Shown: piece after piece, positions 1-9,931 of the stretch
Numbering within the stretch: the stretch's first letter is position 1
How the letters are laid out: every line of letters starts with the position of its first letter
Source: Bacteroidales bacterium
GTDB lineage: Bacteria > Bacteroidota > Bacteroidia > Bacteroidales > WCHB1-69
DNA length: 64,000 nt
Assembly: GCA_024400835.1 (NCBI GenBank)
Contig: JAKSMC010000013.1
Coordinates: forward strand, 1-64,000
Direction: 5' to 3'
Made by a program: the position numbers and the translations under genes
Notes under the pieces: model-generated
Told to the model about the DNA's origin: nothing
Databases searched by the model: none
Seen by the model: the letters and a program-made list of their open reading frames with translations, nothing else

Positions 1-145
1 ATAGAACAACTATGTCTTTTTTTCAGCCCGCATTTTGACCTATACGCCTTTTTTTGATAATCCTGAAATCCATAACCGGAAAATAGCACTACGGGATCCT
101 GAAGATAATCCCTTCATCTTTTCATCTCTTCATCAATAAAGTTTA
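1..145. other. intergenic edge, no gene seen
   Basis: This stretch lies downstream of the recG stop codon and runs off the window. No convincing reading frame is visible. Its inner end (about 110-135) holds short degenerate repeats of the type TCTTCATC, the same kind of low-complexity spacer found at 22580-22600. No clear terminator hairpin is present. Confidence 0.5.
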
Positions 146-2260
146 CTAACTAATCACACTCCAATTGACTTCGCCTTTGAACAGTTTGGCAACGTTCTCG
201 GCCAATCGTCTGTGCTCCGGTCGGCGCAGGCCTGGGTCATTGTCCAATACCTGGGCAGCCAGATTGCGTGTGTAGGCCACCAGTTTCTCGTCTTTCACGA
301 TGTCTGCGATTTTGAAGTCGAGCATGCCGCTCTGCTGCGTGCCCTGTATGTCGCCCGGGCCGCGCAACTGCAGGTCGAAGTTGGCAATCTCGAAGCCGTC
401 GTTGGTGCTCACCATGGCGTCTAAGCGTTTGCGGCCTTCGCTGCTCAATTCGTACTTGGACATGAGGATGCAGTACGACTGGTTGCCGCCACGCCCCACG
501 CGTCCGCGCAACTGGTGCAACTGCGACAGTCCGAAGCGCTCGGCATTCTCAATGACCATCACGGTGGCGTTGGGGACGTCAATGCCTACCTCGATGACGG
601 TGGTGGAGAGCAGGATCTGTGATTGGTTTTTTGAAAAACGCTGCATCTCGAAGTCCTTGTCCTCGGGCTTCATCTTGCCGTGGACGACGCCGATGCCGTA
701 TTTGGGTGGTGGGAATGCGCGTTCTATGGATTCGTAGCCGGCCATCAAATCCAGCAAATCTGTTTTCTCGGACTCCTTGATGAGCGGATAGACCATAAAA
801 ACCTGCCGACCCTGTTCGATCTGCTTTTGCATGAAGCCGAAGAGTGCGGCGCGGTCCTTTTCATATAGATGTTTTGTGACAATGGGCTTTCTGCCTTGCG
901 GTAGTTCGTCGATGACTGACACGTCGAGGTCGCCGTAGAGGGTCATGGCCAAAGTCCGCGGAATCGGTGTGGCCGTCATCACTAACACGTGCGGGGGAGT
1001 GGTGTTCTTGCGCCATAGTTTGGCACGCTGCTCCACGCCGAAACGGTGCTGCTCGTCAATGACCACGAGTCCGAGGTTCTGAAACTGCACTTCGTCTTCA
1101 ATCAGGGCGTGCGTGCCAATGAGGATGTCGACGTCGCCATTGCGCAGGCCTTCGTGAATCTGTCGGCGTTTGGCCGCCTTGGTCGAGCCTGACAGGAACT
1201 CCACGCGCAGGCCCAATGGGGCAACCTGCTTGCTGATTTTTTCGTAATGCTGAGTGGCTAAGATCTCCGTCGGGGCCATGAGGCAGGCTTGGAAACCGTT
1301 ATCCTTGGCGATCAGCATGATGAACAGTGCGATGATGGTCTTGCCACTGCCTACGTCACCTTGGAGCAGTCGGTTCATTTGGTGCCCGCTGCCGAGGTCG
1401 GCCCGTATTTCCTTGATGACGCGTTTCTGAGCATTCGTCAGCTCGAAGGGCAGGTGGTTTTTATAAAAAGTGTTAAAATAATCACCTACTTTGCCGAATC
1501 GGTGTCCCGGGATCTGCTGCATGTTGATTTGCTTCATCAACAACATCTTCAGCTGGGTGAAGAACAGTTCGTCGAATTTGAGACGGAGTGCGGCGCGTGA
1601 CAGTTGCTGGTTGTTTTCAGGATAGTGGATGTTAGCCAACGCCTCTTTCAACGGCATCAATTTAAGGTTATTTAACATGTCGTCAGGAAGTGTTTCCTGA
1701 ATGACCTCCTTGACTACGGGCAGTAAGTTGGCCGTGAGTTTGGCAATGGCCTTGGAGTCCAACGTCTTCTTCTTGGCGATGTCGGAAGTGTTGTACAGAG
1801 GCATGAAGCGCATGGGCACGGGCGATTCGTTCTGGGCATACGGGTCTATCATCTCAGGATGCGTCATGTTCCAACGGCCGTTGAAGACCGTGGGCTTCCC
1901 GAAGATGATGTACTCCTGCTTCTTCTGCAGCAGTTCCTGTACCCATTTGATGCCGTTGAACCATACGAGGTCGATACTTCCGGTTTCGTCCGTGAATTGG
2001 GCTGTGAGCCGCTTGGCGCGTTGCTGCCCGACCACCTGCGCCCCGGAAATGCGTCCGCGCAACTGGATGTAACTCCCATCTTCCACAATGTCAGTTACAT
2101 GGTAAACATGTGACTTGTCTATGTGACGATAGGGAAAGTAGTGGAGCAGGTCGTCGAACGTACGGATGTCAAACTCCTTTTGAAGGACTTCGGCCCGCTT
2201 CGGCCCGACGCCTTTCAAATATTCAATGGGAGTCTGTAAGATGTCACGTTGTTCTACCAT
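146..2260 (-). CDS. recG: ATP-dependent DNA helicase RecG
   Basis: RecG remodels stalled replication forks and branch-migrates Holliday junctions. The protein has an N-terminal wedge/OB region, Walker A GDVGSGKT near residue 300, the DEQH box (IDEQHRFGVEQR), motif III TATPIPRTLA, and motif VI QLRGRVGRG. The C-terminal segment with DLQLRGPGDIQGTQQSG is the RecG signature. At 704 residues it has the usual full length. I start it at the ATG at 2260 (MVEQRDILQTP) because a -7 box lies at 2279-2286, which would place an upstream ATG at 2281 before the transcription start. It is divergent from prfA. Confidence 0.96.
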   Translation of the reverse strand: MVEQRDILQTPIEYLKGVGPKRAEVLQKEFDIRTFDDLLHYFPYRHIDKSHVYHVTDIVEDGSYIQLRGRISGAQVVGQQRAKRLTAQFTDETGSIDLVWFNGIKWVQELLQKKQEYIIFGKPTVFNGRWNMTHPEMIDPYAQNESPVPMRFMPLYNTSDIAKKKTLDSKAIAKLTANLLPVVKEVIQETLPDDMLNNLKLMPLKEALANIHYPENNQQLSRAALRLKFDELFFTQLKMLLMKQINMQQIPGHRFGKVGDYFNTFYKNHLPFELTNAQKRVIKEIRADLGSGHQMNRLLQGDVGSGKTIIALFIMLIAKDNGFQACLMAPTEILATQHYEKISKQVAPLGLRVEFLSGSTKAAKRRQIHEGLRNGDVDILIGTHALIEDEVQFQNLGLVVIDEQHRFGVEQRAKLWRKNTTPPHVLVMTATPIPRTLAMTLYGDLDVSVIDELPQGRKPIVTKHLYEKDRAALFGFMQKQIEQGRQVFMVYPLIKESEKTDLLDLMAGYESIERAFPPPKYGIGVVHGKMKPEDKDFEMQRFSKNQSQILLSTTVIEVGIDVPNATVMVIENAERFGLSQLHQLRGRVGRGGNQSYCILMSKYELSSEGRKRLDAMVSTNDGFEIANFDLQLRGPGDIQGTQQSGMLDFKIADIVKDEKLVAYTRNLAAQVLDNDPGLRRPEHRRLAENVAKLFKGEVNWSVIS

Positions 2261-2278
2261 AGTGCTTTTTTGGATTTG

Positions 2279-2286
2279 CAAACGTA
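2279..2286 (-). promoter_or_regulatory. -7 box of the recG promoter
   Basis: On the minus strand the sequence reads TACGTTTG, a match to the Bacteroidota TAnnTTTG element, about 20 bases before the chosen recG start. No clear -33 TTTG was found. Confidence 0.55.
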
Positions 2287-2448
2287 CACTTTTTTTTCAA
2301 ATCATCAAAAGACTAATGAAAATTTTATTTTTTGGTATATTCACGTTAATTTTTTCAATCACATATTCGATTCTCTTTGTTCGTTATCCCCTGTTTCCGG
2401 CATTCAATTGCAGCATTATCGTATTACTGCAGTATCGCATTATTTTTG

Positions 2449-2456
2449 TATTTTTG
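2449..2456 (+). promoter_or_regulatory. -7 box of the prfA promoter
   Basis: TATTTTTG matches the TAnnTTTG element, 25 bases before the prfA start. A second identical octamer sits immediately upstream at 2441-2448. Confidence 0.6.
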
Positions 2457-2480
2457 CAGCCGTTTTGAAAACACCCGTAT

Positions 2481-3560
2481 ATGAATGATTTATTGGATAA
2501 ATTAGAGCAGATTTACCAACGCTGGCTGCAAATTGGTGAGGAAATTACGCAACCTGACGCTATGTCTGATATGAAGAAGTTCATTAAGATGAGCAAAGAC
2601 TACAAGGATTTGCAGGCTGTCGTTGAAGCATATAAGAAATATAAGGATGTAATTGGCAACATTGCCAATGCAAAAGATATTATCGCCAATGAGAAGGACG
2701 AGGAGTTCCGCGAGATGGCCAAGATGGAACTGGATGGTTTTGTGGAGGAGAAAGACAAATTGGAAGAAGACATCCGTTTGTTGCTGCTCCCTCAAGACCC
2801 GCAGGACAGCAAGAATGCCCAGATGGAAATCCGTGCCGGTTCTGGTGGCGACGAGGCCAGCATCTTTGCCGGCGACCTTTTCCGTATGTACCAACATTAT
2901 TGCGATAAGAAAGGCTTCAAGATTGAAGTTATCTCAATGACGGAAGGCACCGTGGGCGGTTACAAGGAAATCGTGTTTGCCGTGAATGGCGATGGCGCTT
3001 ACGGCATTATGAAATACGAATCCGGTGTGCATCGCGTACAGCGCGTGCCGCAAACCGAGTCACAGGGCCGTGTGCACACTTCCGCGTCTTCCGTGGTGGT
3101 GCTGCCCGAAGCCGACGAATTTGACGTTGACCTCAAACAAAGCGATATCAAGAAGGAAACATTCTGCGCCTCCGGTCCTGGCGGACAGTGCGTCAACACG
3201 ACATATTCTGCCGTGCGTCTGACTCACATCCCTACGGGCATCGTGGTCTCTATCCAAGATGAAAAGAACCAGATCAAGAATCTGGAAAAAGCTATGCGTA
3301 TTCTCCGTACTCGTTTGTTCGAACGTGAATACAAAAAGTATTTGGACGAAATCGCTTCCAAACGTAAGACGATGGTTTCCACTGGCGACCGCTCCGCTAA
3401 GATCAGAACCTATAACTATCCGCAAAACCGCGTCACGGACCACCGTATCAACTTCACGATGTACAACCTCGCCAATTTTATGAACGGCGATATCGAAGAG
3501 GTTCTCCAAGCATTGCAAGTTGCAGAAAACGCTGAAAGACTGAAAGAAGATATTGTCTAA
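2481..3560 (+). CDS. prfA: peptide chain release factor 1
   Basis: RF1 recognises UAA and UAG stop codons in the ribosomal A site and triggers peptide release. The 359-residue protein shows the catalytic GGQ at residues 234-236 (SGPGGQCVNTT) and a PxT-type tripeptide at 190-192, read here as PQT within VPQTESQGRVHTSA. That is the RF1 pattern, not the SPF of RF2. The N-terminal coiled region and GSGGDEASIFAGDL block are typical. The start is the ATG 25 bases after a good -7 box. It stands alone, converging on the YARHG gene. Confidence 0.96.
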   Translation: MNDLLDKLEQIYQRWLQIGEEITQPDAMSDMKKFIKMSKDYKDLQAVVEAYKKYKDVIGNIANAKDIIANEKDEEFREMAKMELDGFVEEKDKLEEDIRLLLLPQDPQDSKNAQMEIRAGSGGDEASIFAGDLFRMYQHYCDKKGFKIEVISMTEGTVGGYKEIVFAVNGDGAYGIMKYESGVHRVQRVPQTESQGRVHTSASSVVVLPEADEFDVDLKQSDIKKETFCASGPGGQCVNTTYSAVRLTHIPTGIVVSIQDEKNQIKNLEKAMRILRTRLFEREYKKYLDEIASKRKTMVSTGDRSAKIRTYNYPQNRVTDHRINFTMYNLANFMNGDIEEVLQALQVAENAERLKEDIV

Positions 3561-3561
3561 A

Positions 3562-3586
3562 GTTGAAAATTATTCAACACTTTTTT
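3562..3586 (+). terminator. putative prfA terminator
   Basis: A 6-bp stem, GTTGAA/TTCAAC with loop AATTA, is followed two bases later by six T. It begins just after the prfA stop and overlaps the last codons of the convergent YARHG gene. Confidence 0.5.
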
Positions 3587-4544
3587 CTGTTTGTTTTATA
3601 ATTTGAATATTGAACACCTCCAACGGCGAAAGTTGTACTTTGCTGTTGTCTGTGATTGGCTGATACCAAGGCTGACTCTGAAAGAAATCCTGTAGTTTTT
3701 CATCCGAAAAGACATACCCGTGGCGGGCATATATTTCATTCCGCATTATGCGGAGTTCTTCTTTTTTGAAATGTCCTAAAATGCCTGGTGTCAGAATATG
3801 TGTGGAGGTGAAAGGCCAACGTCCCGGTTGTGTCGTGGTACTGCTGACTTTCTTCAAACTACCAACCAGCGTGTCGCTTTTTGACCACCATTGGAAATCC
3901 TCATCAACCTCTATATGGGAGATGGGTTCGTAAATGTCCATCCCCACTATAGTCGGTGAAATCCATAAATGCTCGCCGTTGCTGAGCGAAATAAGCGGTG
4001 TGGGCAAATCCAAGTCGTACTCTATTTGATAATCTAAAATTTCCGTTTTGCCGAAAGGCGTTTTTCGAACCAGTTTGCCAGACTCAAAGCGATATTCCGT
4101 TCCATCTTCATTAGCATATTGGCCTTCCAAAAATTGGTGAATGTAGTTTTCGAGAATCTCCCTGAAGTCTCGTCTGCTTGTTTCATCGAATACGTCTTTA
4201 GCAGAAGTGTTGAATTGGATGAGTACGTTGTTGGGTTTCCCATTTTGAGAATAAAAAACCAGCACATCGTGCTCTCCATTGATGTCGGTCATTTTTTGTA
4301 AACGGACACTGTCCCGAATTTCTTTATAATCACAATCTAAAGAAACAAATCCCTTATCGCATTGGCGCAAGTGATACCACGCACCGCCTTCGTGCAAGTT
4401 CCCGCCGAACAAATCAATGTTGTCTCCTTTTATAGTTGCCTGATAAAACAATTCACCATCTTGCCAGAAAGATTCATCTTTTATTTGACCGAAAACGGAA
4501 TTTATCAAAAGGATAAATGCTGAAAAGAATAATAACTGTTTCAT
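3570..4544 (-). CDS. exported YARHG-domain protein
   Basis: The 324-residue protein starts at the ATG at 4544, giving a clear signal peptide (MKQLLFFSAFILLINSVFGQ). An ATG 45 bases upstream would add a charged extension before the signal and is less likely. The C-terminal part (about residues 260-310) carries a YARHG domain, read as IMRNEIYARHGYVFSDE followed by FFQSQPWY. That domain is found in many extracellular bacterial proteins, and its biochemical role is not established. The central region is not recognised. It follows the RecB-like gene by 54 bases on the same strand. Confidence 0.85.
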   Translation of the reverse strand: MKQLLFFSAFILLINSVFGQIKDESFWQDGELFYQATIKGDNIDLFGGNLHEGGAWYHLRQCDKGFVSLDCDYKEIRDSVRLQKMTDINGEHDVLVFYSQNGKPNNVLIQFNTSAKDVFDETSRRDFREILENYIHQFLEGQYANEDGTEYRFESGKLVRKTPFGKTEILDYQIEYDLDLPTPLISLSNGEHLWISPTIVGMDIYEPISHIEVDEDFQWWSKSDTLVGSLKKVSSTTTQPGRWPFTSTHILTPGILGHFKKEELRIMRNEIYARHGYVFSDEKLQDFFQSQPWYQPITDNSKVQLSPLEVFNIQIIKQTEKSVE

Positions 4545-4598
4545 ACTGAATCGGATGTGATTTTGTCGTGGCCGAAAAATAAAAAACACCTTGGGGAT

Positions 4599-7500
4599 TT
4601 ATACATACAGCAACCGACCTTCAACATTGTCATACCCCATCTTTCGCAGTAATGCGCAGTATTGGTCAATCTGCTGCTGATATTTGGGGTAGGGCTGTCC
4701 GGTTTTATAGTCAAGTACCATAACTTTGTCATCCAAGAACACGATGCGGTCGGGGCGGTAGGCGTTGCCGTCAGTGTCGAGAATGGTGGTTTCGTTCAAT
4801 GTCCGCACCCCTGGGGCAAAGTAAGGCTTCAGTTCAGAATCATTTAATATATGTAGGAAAGCTTCGCGCAGGCGGTCCCGTTTTTCTTCTTCTACATTGT
4901 TCAAGAGCATTTCCACTTCTTCTTCGCTTTGCGGGAAATCAACCTGCTTGGATAGGAAGTCGTGGACGAAGGTGCCCGTTTGCTGCTGCTCGCTTTTTTG
5001 TTCGTCAGTGTCGATGAGTGCGGCAATCTTGTCGATGACAAACTCCGAAGTGGAGATATTCGGAGTGATGGGCACTTTGAGCTCTTTGGGCTTTGCCTTG
5101 TTCGTCCAGTCGGGGTCTCCGGCTGTGAACACGCGTGTGCTGTCTTTGCTGTCTGCAGTGAAAGTGATGGCTTTGTCGCCTTGTCCATCCAGCATATTAG
5201 CAGCGATGTATTCGTCCAGGAATGTGCCGTAGGAGTCGTCGGTATCTTTTCTCTGTGTGACGATGTAGAGGACGTCGCGAGCGCGGGTGTGTGCCACGTA
5301 GAGCAGGTTCAGTGTGTCGATGCTCTTTTCGCGTGCCTCGGACTCTAAAATCGGCTCGAAGGAGGAACCTTCGCAATTGGCCTTGTCGAGGTTGACGTAG
5401 GCTACGTGGTCGTCCACTATGTCGGTCCATACAGGACGCAGTTTTTTCGAGGTGGTGGAGAACGGCAGAATGACGACGGGATATTCCAAACCTTTGGATT
5501 TGTGGATGGTGCACACTTTGATGGTGTCCATATCGGTGGGCAGTGTCAGGGTGAACATCGTGTCGGTGTCTAAAAGTTGCTGCCACCAAAGCAGGAACTT
5601 CGCCAATTCGCCATTGCGGCTCTGCAGGTAGTTCAGCACGATGTTTTCAAAATCAACGACAAAGGGGTCCTTTTCGGCATCCAAGCCGTAGAATTTAATA
5701 ATCTCCTTGACCATTACGAAGAGCGGTTGCGACAGCCATTCGTGTGTGGGCAGCGGCTTCCCGGTGAGTTCGGTGATGAGCGCCTTGAAATCGCCATTCG
5801 TCAAGGTGGGCAGTTTGCTTTCAAGGACGGAATCGCGACCCTGTTTTTTGGACAGGTAATAGAGTATGGTGGTCTTGGCGACGAGGTCGTTGGGGTGGAG
5901 CAGGTGCTTCAGCGTGTAGATGATCAGGTTCACGGCCGGAGAGGCATTCAGCACCAGTGATTTTTCCGTAACCACGGGAAAGCCCAATTCCAGCAGCATG
6001 TTGGCCATGCGGGTGCACTTGGCGTTGCCGCTGTAGAGAATGGCAATGTCGCCGTATCGGTAGCCGCGCGAGAGGGCGTCGCTGACCGCACGCAGCACTT
6101 CTGCATCTTCTACGTCAACATCTTCAGTCTTGTTGATGTATGCCTCTAAGACGTCATCCTTTTTCCGTAAGTCGCGGGCCAAAGTCTTGGGCAGTTTGTC
6201 CTTTTGGATGAACACTTGTACCATACCTGGTTCCTGGCTGTGGATTTCCTGTTTCACGTCCGCATAGAAGTCGGACAGGGCCATGCTCTCACTGTATGCT
6301 TCGAAGAATTCGTTGTTGAAGGCAATGACGGAATGTGAAGAACGATAGTTCTTGCGCAGCATCTCGTTGACATAGTGCTCACGGTCAACTTGCAGGTCGG
6401 AGTCCTGACGCATTCTGTCATAGTCGATGAGGTTGTAGAAAAGGTAGGCGTCGCCGTTGCGGAAACGGTAAATGGCCTGCTTGACATCCCCGAACAAGGT
6501 GACCTGCCCGCCGGAAGAAAGCGCCCGGTTGGTGATCAGCGGCTTCATATCGCGCCACTGCATTTGCGAGGTGTCCTGGAATTCATCGATGAAGTAATGG
6601 TCGAACTTTATCTGGTCGAAGATTTCCGGAATGTCCTTATCTTTAATATTGTTGTAAATCAGCGTGTTCGATTCGCTAAGTATAAAGAAGTTGTTCTGCT
6701 CTTTGATGTCGTTCATCTTTTCCTGCAGGTCGAAGAGCAGAAGTAACTTGTTGGCGTTTTTGCTGAGAATTTTGCTGTCTAAATATTTTTTACGGTATTT
6801 GTTCTGAATGTCGCGAATCTGGTTGAAACAGTCGATGACGTGTGGCATAACGTCGTCAGCAAGTGCTTGTTCCTCCGCTGAAAGTTCCTTTTTTCTGAAG
6901 AAGCCTCCGTCGTCTTTTCGGAAGGTGTCGATGCTGTCGGCGTATGTTTTGATGGGGTCTTCCAATACTTTTTCGAACCATTTCCCGAGGGTGGGCTTTT
7001 GGAAGGAGAATGTCAGTTTCTGGACCCAGGAATTGCCGATGGCCGCGATGGGTTGTATCTCCTTGACCAATTTTTGGGGGATGGTGGCTGTGTCGTTGCG
7101 CCAGCCACGGATGATTTCCTTGAATTTTTCCGTGTCCAGGTTGCGTAACTTGTTGAGGTAGTCATAGTTTTTCTCTGCGTCGGAATAGAGGATTTCGAGT
7201 ACGTTCTGCAGTTCGCGGTCAACGTTGAGGTTCCCGGAATCTTCCATGCTGTTGTCGAGCATAAAGAGGAGCCTGGTGGCCAGTTGCGAGTCGGCGGAAA
7301 GTTCGTTGAGCAGTTGGTCGATGGCCTGGATGTAGAACTCGTTGAGATCGACCTGCACCGAGTAGTTGAGGTTGAGGTTCAGAGAGAGGGCGGCCGAGCG
7401 GATGACGCGCTGGAAGAAACTGTCGATAGTGGTCAGCGTGAAGCGCGCGTAGTCGTAGATGATGCTGCGGAGCAATTCTAAGGACTCGCTGCGCATAAAG

Positions 7501-7829
7501 GCCTCAAGATGCTCTTCGTCAGGGATTTTGCCTTTGAAAAGTTTCTCGACGATGATGTTGTAGATGGCGCTGCCCCGTCCGCTCAATTCTGCTTTCGGGG
7601 TGAATGCGAATTCGTGCAGTGTCTGCACGATACGGTCCTTCATCTCTGCGGCTGCGTTATTGGTGAAGGTGATAGCCAAAATTCTTTGGAAAATGCCGAG
7701 GTTGTGCTGCCCGCTGTCCAACACACTGTCAACGTTGCGACTGTCGTTACGAAAGCAAAGGGCTATATAGTCGGCCACTAAGTGGGTGGTTTTACCGGAA
7801 CCAGCTGATGCGGAGTAGGTTGTGAACAT
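4599..7829 (-). CDS. UvrD/RecB-family helicase-nuclease (AddA/RecB-like)
   Basis: This is a 1076-residue superfamily 1A helicase with a C-terminal nuclease, the expected large subunit of an AddAB/RecBCD-type double-strand-break resection complex. Walker A SAGSGKTTHL lies at residues 8-17, Walker B FIDEFQDTSQMQW is near 415, and IHKSKGLEYPVV (motif V) is near 775. The C terminus has the PD-(D/E)XK core, read as YRPDRIVFLDDKV then VLDYKTGQP. Bacteroidota usually encode a matching AddB-like nuclease, but no such gene is adjacent here. The start is supported by a -7 box at 7856-7863. Confidence 0.9.
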   Translation of the reverse strand: MFTTYSASAGSGKTTHLVADYIALCFRNDSRNVDSVLDSGQHNLGIFQRILAITFTNNAAAEMKDRIVQTLHEFAFTPKAELSGRGSAIYNIIVEKLFKGKIPDEEHLEAFMRSESLELLRSIIYDYARFTLTTIDSFFQRVIRSAALSLNLNLNYSVQVDLNEFYIQAIDQLLNELSADSQLATRLLFMLDNSMEDSGNLNVDRELQNVLEILYSDAEKNYDYLNKLRNLDTEKFKEIIRGWRNDTATIPQKLVKEIQPIAAIGNSWVQKLTFSFQKPTLGKWFEKVLEDPIKTYADSIDTFRKDDGGFFRKKELSAEEQALADDVMPHVIDCFNQIRDIQNKYRKKYLDSKILSKNANKLLLLFDLQEKMNDIKEQNNFFILSESNTLIYNNIKDKDIPEIFDQIKFDHYFIDEFQDTSQMQWRDMKPLITNRALSSGGQVTLFGDVKQAIYRFRNGDAYLFYNLIDYDRMRQDSDLQVDREHYVNEMLRKNYRSSHSVIAFNNEFFEAYSESMALSDFYADVKQEIHSQEPGMVQVFIQKDKLPKTLARDLRKKDDVLEAYINKTEDVDVEDAEVLRAVSDALSRGYRYGDIAILYSGNAKCTRMANMLLELGFPVVTEKSLVLNASPAVNLIIYTLKHLLHPNDLVAKTTILYYLSKKQGRDSVLESKLPTLTNGDFKALITELTGKPLPTHEWLSQPLFVMVKEIIKFYGLDAEKDPFVVDFENIVLNYLQSRNGELAKFLLWWQQLLDTDTMFTLTLPTDMDTIKVCTIHKSKGLEYPVVILPFSTTSKKLRPVWTDIVDDHVAYVNLDKANCEGSSFEPILESEAREKSIDTLNLLYVAHTRARDVLYIVTQRKDTDDSYGTFLDEYIAANMLDGQGDKAITFTADSKDSTRVFTAGDPDWTNKAKPKELKVPITPNISTSEFVIDKIAALIDTDEQKSEQQQTGTFVHDFLSKQVDFPQSEEEVEMLLNNVEEEKRDRLREAFLHILNDSELKPYFAPGVRTLNETTILDTDGNAYRPDRIVFLDDKVMVLDYKTGQPYPKYQQQIDQYCALLRKMGYDNVEGRLLYV

Positions 7830-7855
7830 TTTGGATGTAGGTTATAATGGAGCAG

Positions 7856-7863
7856 CAAAAGTA
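7856..7863 (-). promoter_or_regulatory. -7 box for the RecB-like gene
   Basis: The minus strand reads TACTTTTG, 27 bases before the start codon at 7829. The matching -33 box is not clear. Confidence 0.55.
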
Positions 7864-8048
7864 CAAAAAAAGTGAACGGAGATCTGTGATCAGTGAGCAG
7901 AAATAATGAAATGATATAGCTTTTGATTTTGGTCCTTATAACTTTTAATCTCGAAAATTAATGACTTCAAACATAGTTTCCCATTTTACTGATATTTGTT
8001 AAAATAAAACAAAATAATAATATTTAGTAAACAATATTGAAATAATTG

Positions 8049-8056
8049 TATCTTTG
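8049..8056 (+). promoter_or_regulatory. -7 box for the Rpn nuclease gene
   Basis: TATCTTTG is a perfect -7 box with a weak TTTA 22 bases upstream as possible -33. The start codon follows 45 bases later. Confidence 0.6.
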
Positions 8057-8101
8057 CGGCGTTGATTTTACAATAAATTAAAATTTTCAAACAGGCATTC
8101 T

Positions 8102-9049
8102 ATGGAAAAAAAGAAAAAGTATATTTGCGGCTCAAAAAATGAAGACGGAATGATTAGCGACAAATACATCAGATTTGACTGGGCGGCCAAACGGATTTTG
8201 CGAGACAAGGCGAATTTCGGCGTCCTGGAGGGCTTTATCAGTGTTTTGCTCAACGAGGAAGTCCATATCGTGGAATTATTGGAGAGCGAAGGCAATCAGG
8301 AAAGCCGGGACGACAAATTCAATCGTGTCGATATCAAGGCCAGAAATTCGAAAGGCGAGATCATCATCGTTGAGGTTCAGCAGTCGCACGAGGTTGACTA
8401 TCTCCAGAGAATGCTGTACGGGACCTCGAAGGTGATAACGGAACACCTTTCACTGAGTGAGGCGTATCGACAGGTGAAGAAGGTATATAGCATACACATC
8501 GTCTATTTCGACTTAGGCGTTGGCGAAGATTACCTGTATCACGGCCGAACGGAGTTCGTGGGCGTTCATACGCAGGACAAGTTGCAGATCAGAGGGAAGG
8601 AGATGGATGCCATCAGGATGATAGCCCCTGCGACGATATTCCCCGAATACTTCATCCTCCGCGTTAAAGCTTTCCACGAAGCCTCGGGAACTCCGTTGGA
8701 CGAGTGGATGGAGTATTTGAAGCATACCAGAATAAAAGACGACACTGTTGTTCCCGGATTGAGCGAGGCACGCGAAAAACTGCAGTATTTGATGATGTCG
8801 GACATAGAACGGCAACGCTATGAAAGCCATCTGATAGAACTGTGGCATCAGGAAGGCGTGATGTCATCAGCCCATATAGAAGGCTTTTGGGAAGGTAGAA
8901 CTGAAGGATTAGCTGCGGGGAGAGCAGAGGGGAGAGCAGAAGGTTTGTGGTTTGTTGCCAAAAATATGTTGTCAGAAGGAATGCCCATATCTACAATTTC
9001 CTCTGTTACAGGTTTGTCGGAGACGGAAATAGAGAATCTGAAAAGTTAG
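8102..9049 (+). CDS. Rpn-family nuclease / PD-(D/E)XK transposase-like protein
   Basis: The 315-residue protein belongs to the Rpn (recombination-promoting nuclease) group, historically called PD-(D/E)XK family transposases. The opening YIRFDWAAKRILRD, the catalytic core RVDIKARNSKGEIIIVEVQQ (Asp then ExQ) at about residues 75-97, and the DYLQRMLYGTSKVI helix are diagnostic. The C terminus has the usual short GR(A/T)EG-type repeats (about 265-280) followed by a small helical domain with LSEGMPISTISSVTG. Members cut DNA and promote RecA-independent recombination in E. coli. No terminal inverted repeats or target duplications were seen, so I treat it as a resident gene. Confidence 0.92.
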   Translation: MEKKKKYICGSKNEDGMISDKYIRFDWAAKRILRDKANFGVLEGFISVLLNEEVHIVELLESEGNQESRDDKFNRVDIKARNSKGEIIIVEVQQSHEVDYLQRMLYGTSKVITEHLSLSEAYRQVKKVYSIHIVYFDLGVGEDYLYHGRTEFVGVHTQDKLQIRGKEMDAIRMIAPATIFPEYFILRVKAFHEASGTPLDEWMEYLKHTRIKDDTVVPGLSEAREKLQYLMMSDIERQRYESHLIELWHQEGVMSSAHIEGFWEGRTEGLAAGRAEGRAEGLWFVAKNMLSEGMPISTISSVTGLSETEIENLKS

Positions 9050-9139
9050 GAAATGAAGGTGTTATAAGATGACCTTCAGAATCTATAATATAGATAGTTG
9101 CTTTAAACATTATACCTTAAACTTTAAGTATTATTTTCG

Positions 9140-9147
9140 TACTTTTG
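9140..9147 (+). promoter_or_regulatory. -7 box of the sufCD operon
   Basis: TACTTTTG lies 20 bases before the sufC start codon. It shows that sufC has its own promoter and is not read through from an upstream sufB. Confidence 0.6.
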
Positions 9148-9166
9148 CACCCTCAAAATTTACACT

Positions 9167-9931
9167 ATGCTTAAGATAGAGAATTTACATGTTTCCATCA
9201 AGGGAAGAGAGATATTGAAGGGCGTGAATTTGGAAGTCAATCCAGGTGAAGTGCACGCCATTATGGGCCCTAACGGCACGGGAAAGAGCACGTTGGCTTC
9301 TGTGGTGGCCGGCAAGGACGGCTACGATGTGACCGAAGGCACCATCTATTTCAAAGGCAAGAACATTATGGATATGTCCATTGAGGACCGTGCCCGCGAA
9401 GGCATCTTCATCGGCTTCCAATATCCTGTGGAAATCCCGGGCGTGAGCATCGCCAACTTCATGCGCACTGCGCTCAACGAAATCCGCCAATACCGCGGCC
9501 TCGACCCGCTCAACGGCGCCCAGTTCCTCAAACTGATGAATGAGAAGAAGAAAGTGGTCGAACTGACTGAGAAACTTAGCACCCGTTCCGTGAACGAAGG
9601 CTTCTCCGGCGGCGAGAAAAAACGCAACGAGATTTTCCAGATGGCCATGCTCGAACCGATGCTCTCCATCCTCGATGAAACTGACTCCGGCCTTGATATC
9701 GACGCCCTCCGCATTGTGGCCAACGGCGTCAACCAACTCAAAACCAAAGACAACGCCACCATCGTCATCACCCACTACCAACGTCTGCTCGACTATATCG
9801 TGCCCGACGTGGTACACGTGTTGTTCGACGGCAAAATCGTGAAATCCGGTCCGAAGGAACTCGCCCTCGAACTCGAAAAACGCGGTTACGATTGGATTAA
9901 AGAAGAGTACGAACAAGGTAAATTATTGTAA
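9167..9931 (+). CDS. sufC: Fe-S cluster assembly ATPase SufC
   Basis: SufC is the ABC-type ATPase that drives the SufBCD scaffold during iron-sulfur cluster assembly in the cytoplasm. The 254-residue protein has Walker [10 protein letters not shown] (about 36-44), the SufC-type signature [14 protein letters not shown], and Walker [13 protein letters not shown]. It is followed directly by sufD, whose ATG overlaps the last base of the sufC stop codon. sufB, normally in the same operon, is not upstream. The preceding gene is the Rpn nuclease and the sufC promoter lies in the gap. Confidence 0.96.
   Translation: MLKIENLHVSIKGREILKGVNLEVNPGEVHAIMGPNGTGKSTLASVVAGKDGYDVTEGTIYFKGKNIMDMSIEDRAREGIFIGFQYPVEIPGVSIANFMRTALNEIRQYRGLDPLNGAQFLKLMNEKKKVVELTEKLSTRSVNEGFSGGEKKRNEIFQMAMLEPMLSILDETDSGLDIDALRIVANGVNQLKTKDNATIVITHYQRLLDYIVPDVVHVLFDGKIVKSGPKELALELEKRGYDWIKEEYEQGKLL

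Noticed and set aside
8102..9049. insertion sequence around the Rpn-type gene
   Set aside because: No terminal inverted repeats or target duplications were seen, and the gene has a normal resident promoter. Rpn proteins are mostly chromosomal nucleases.
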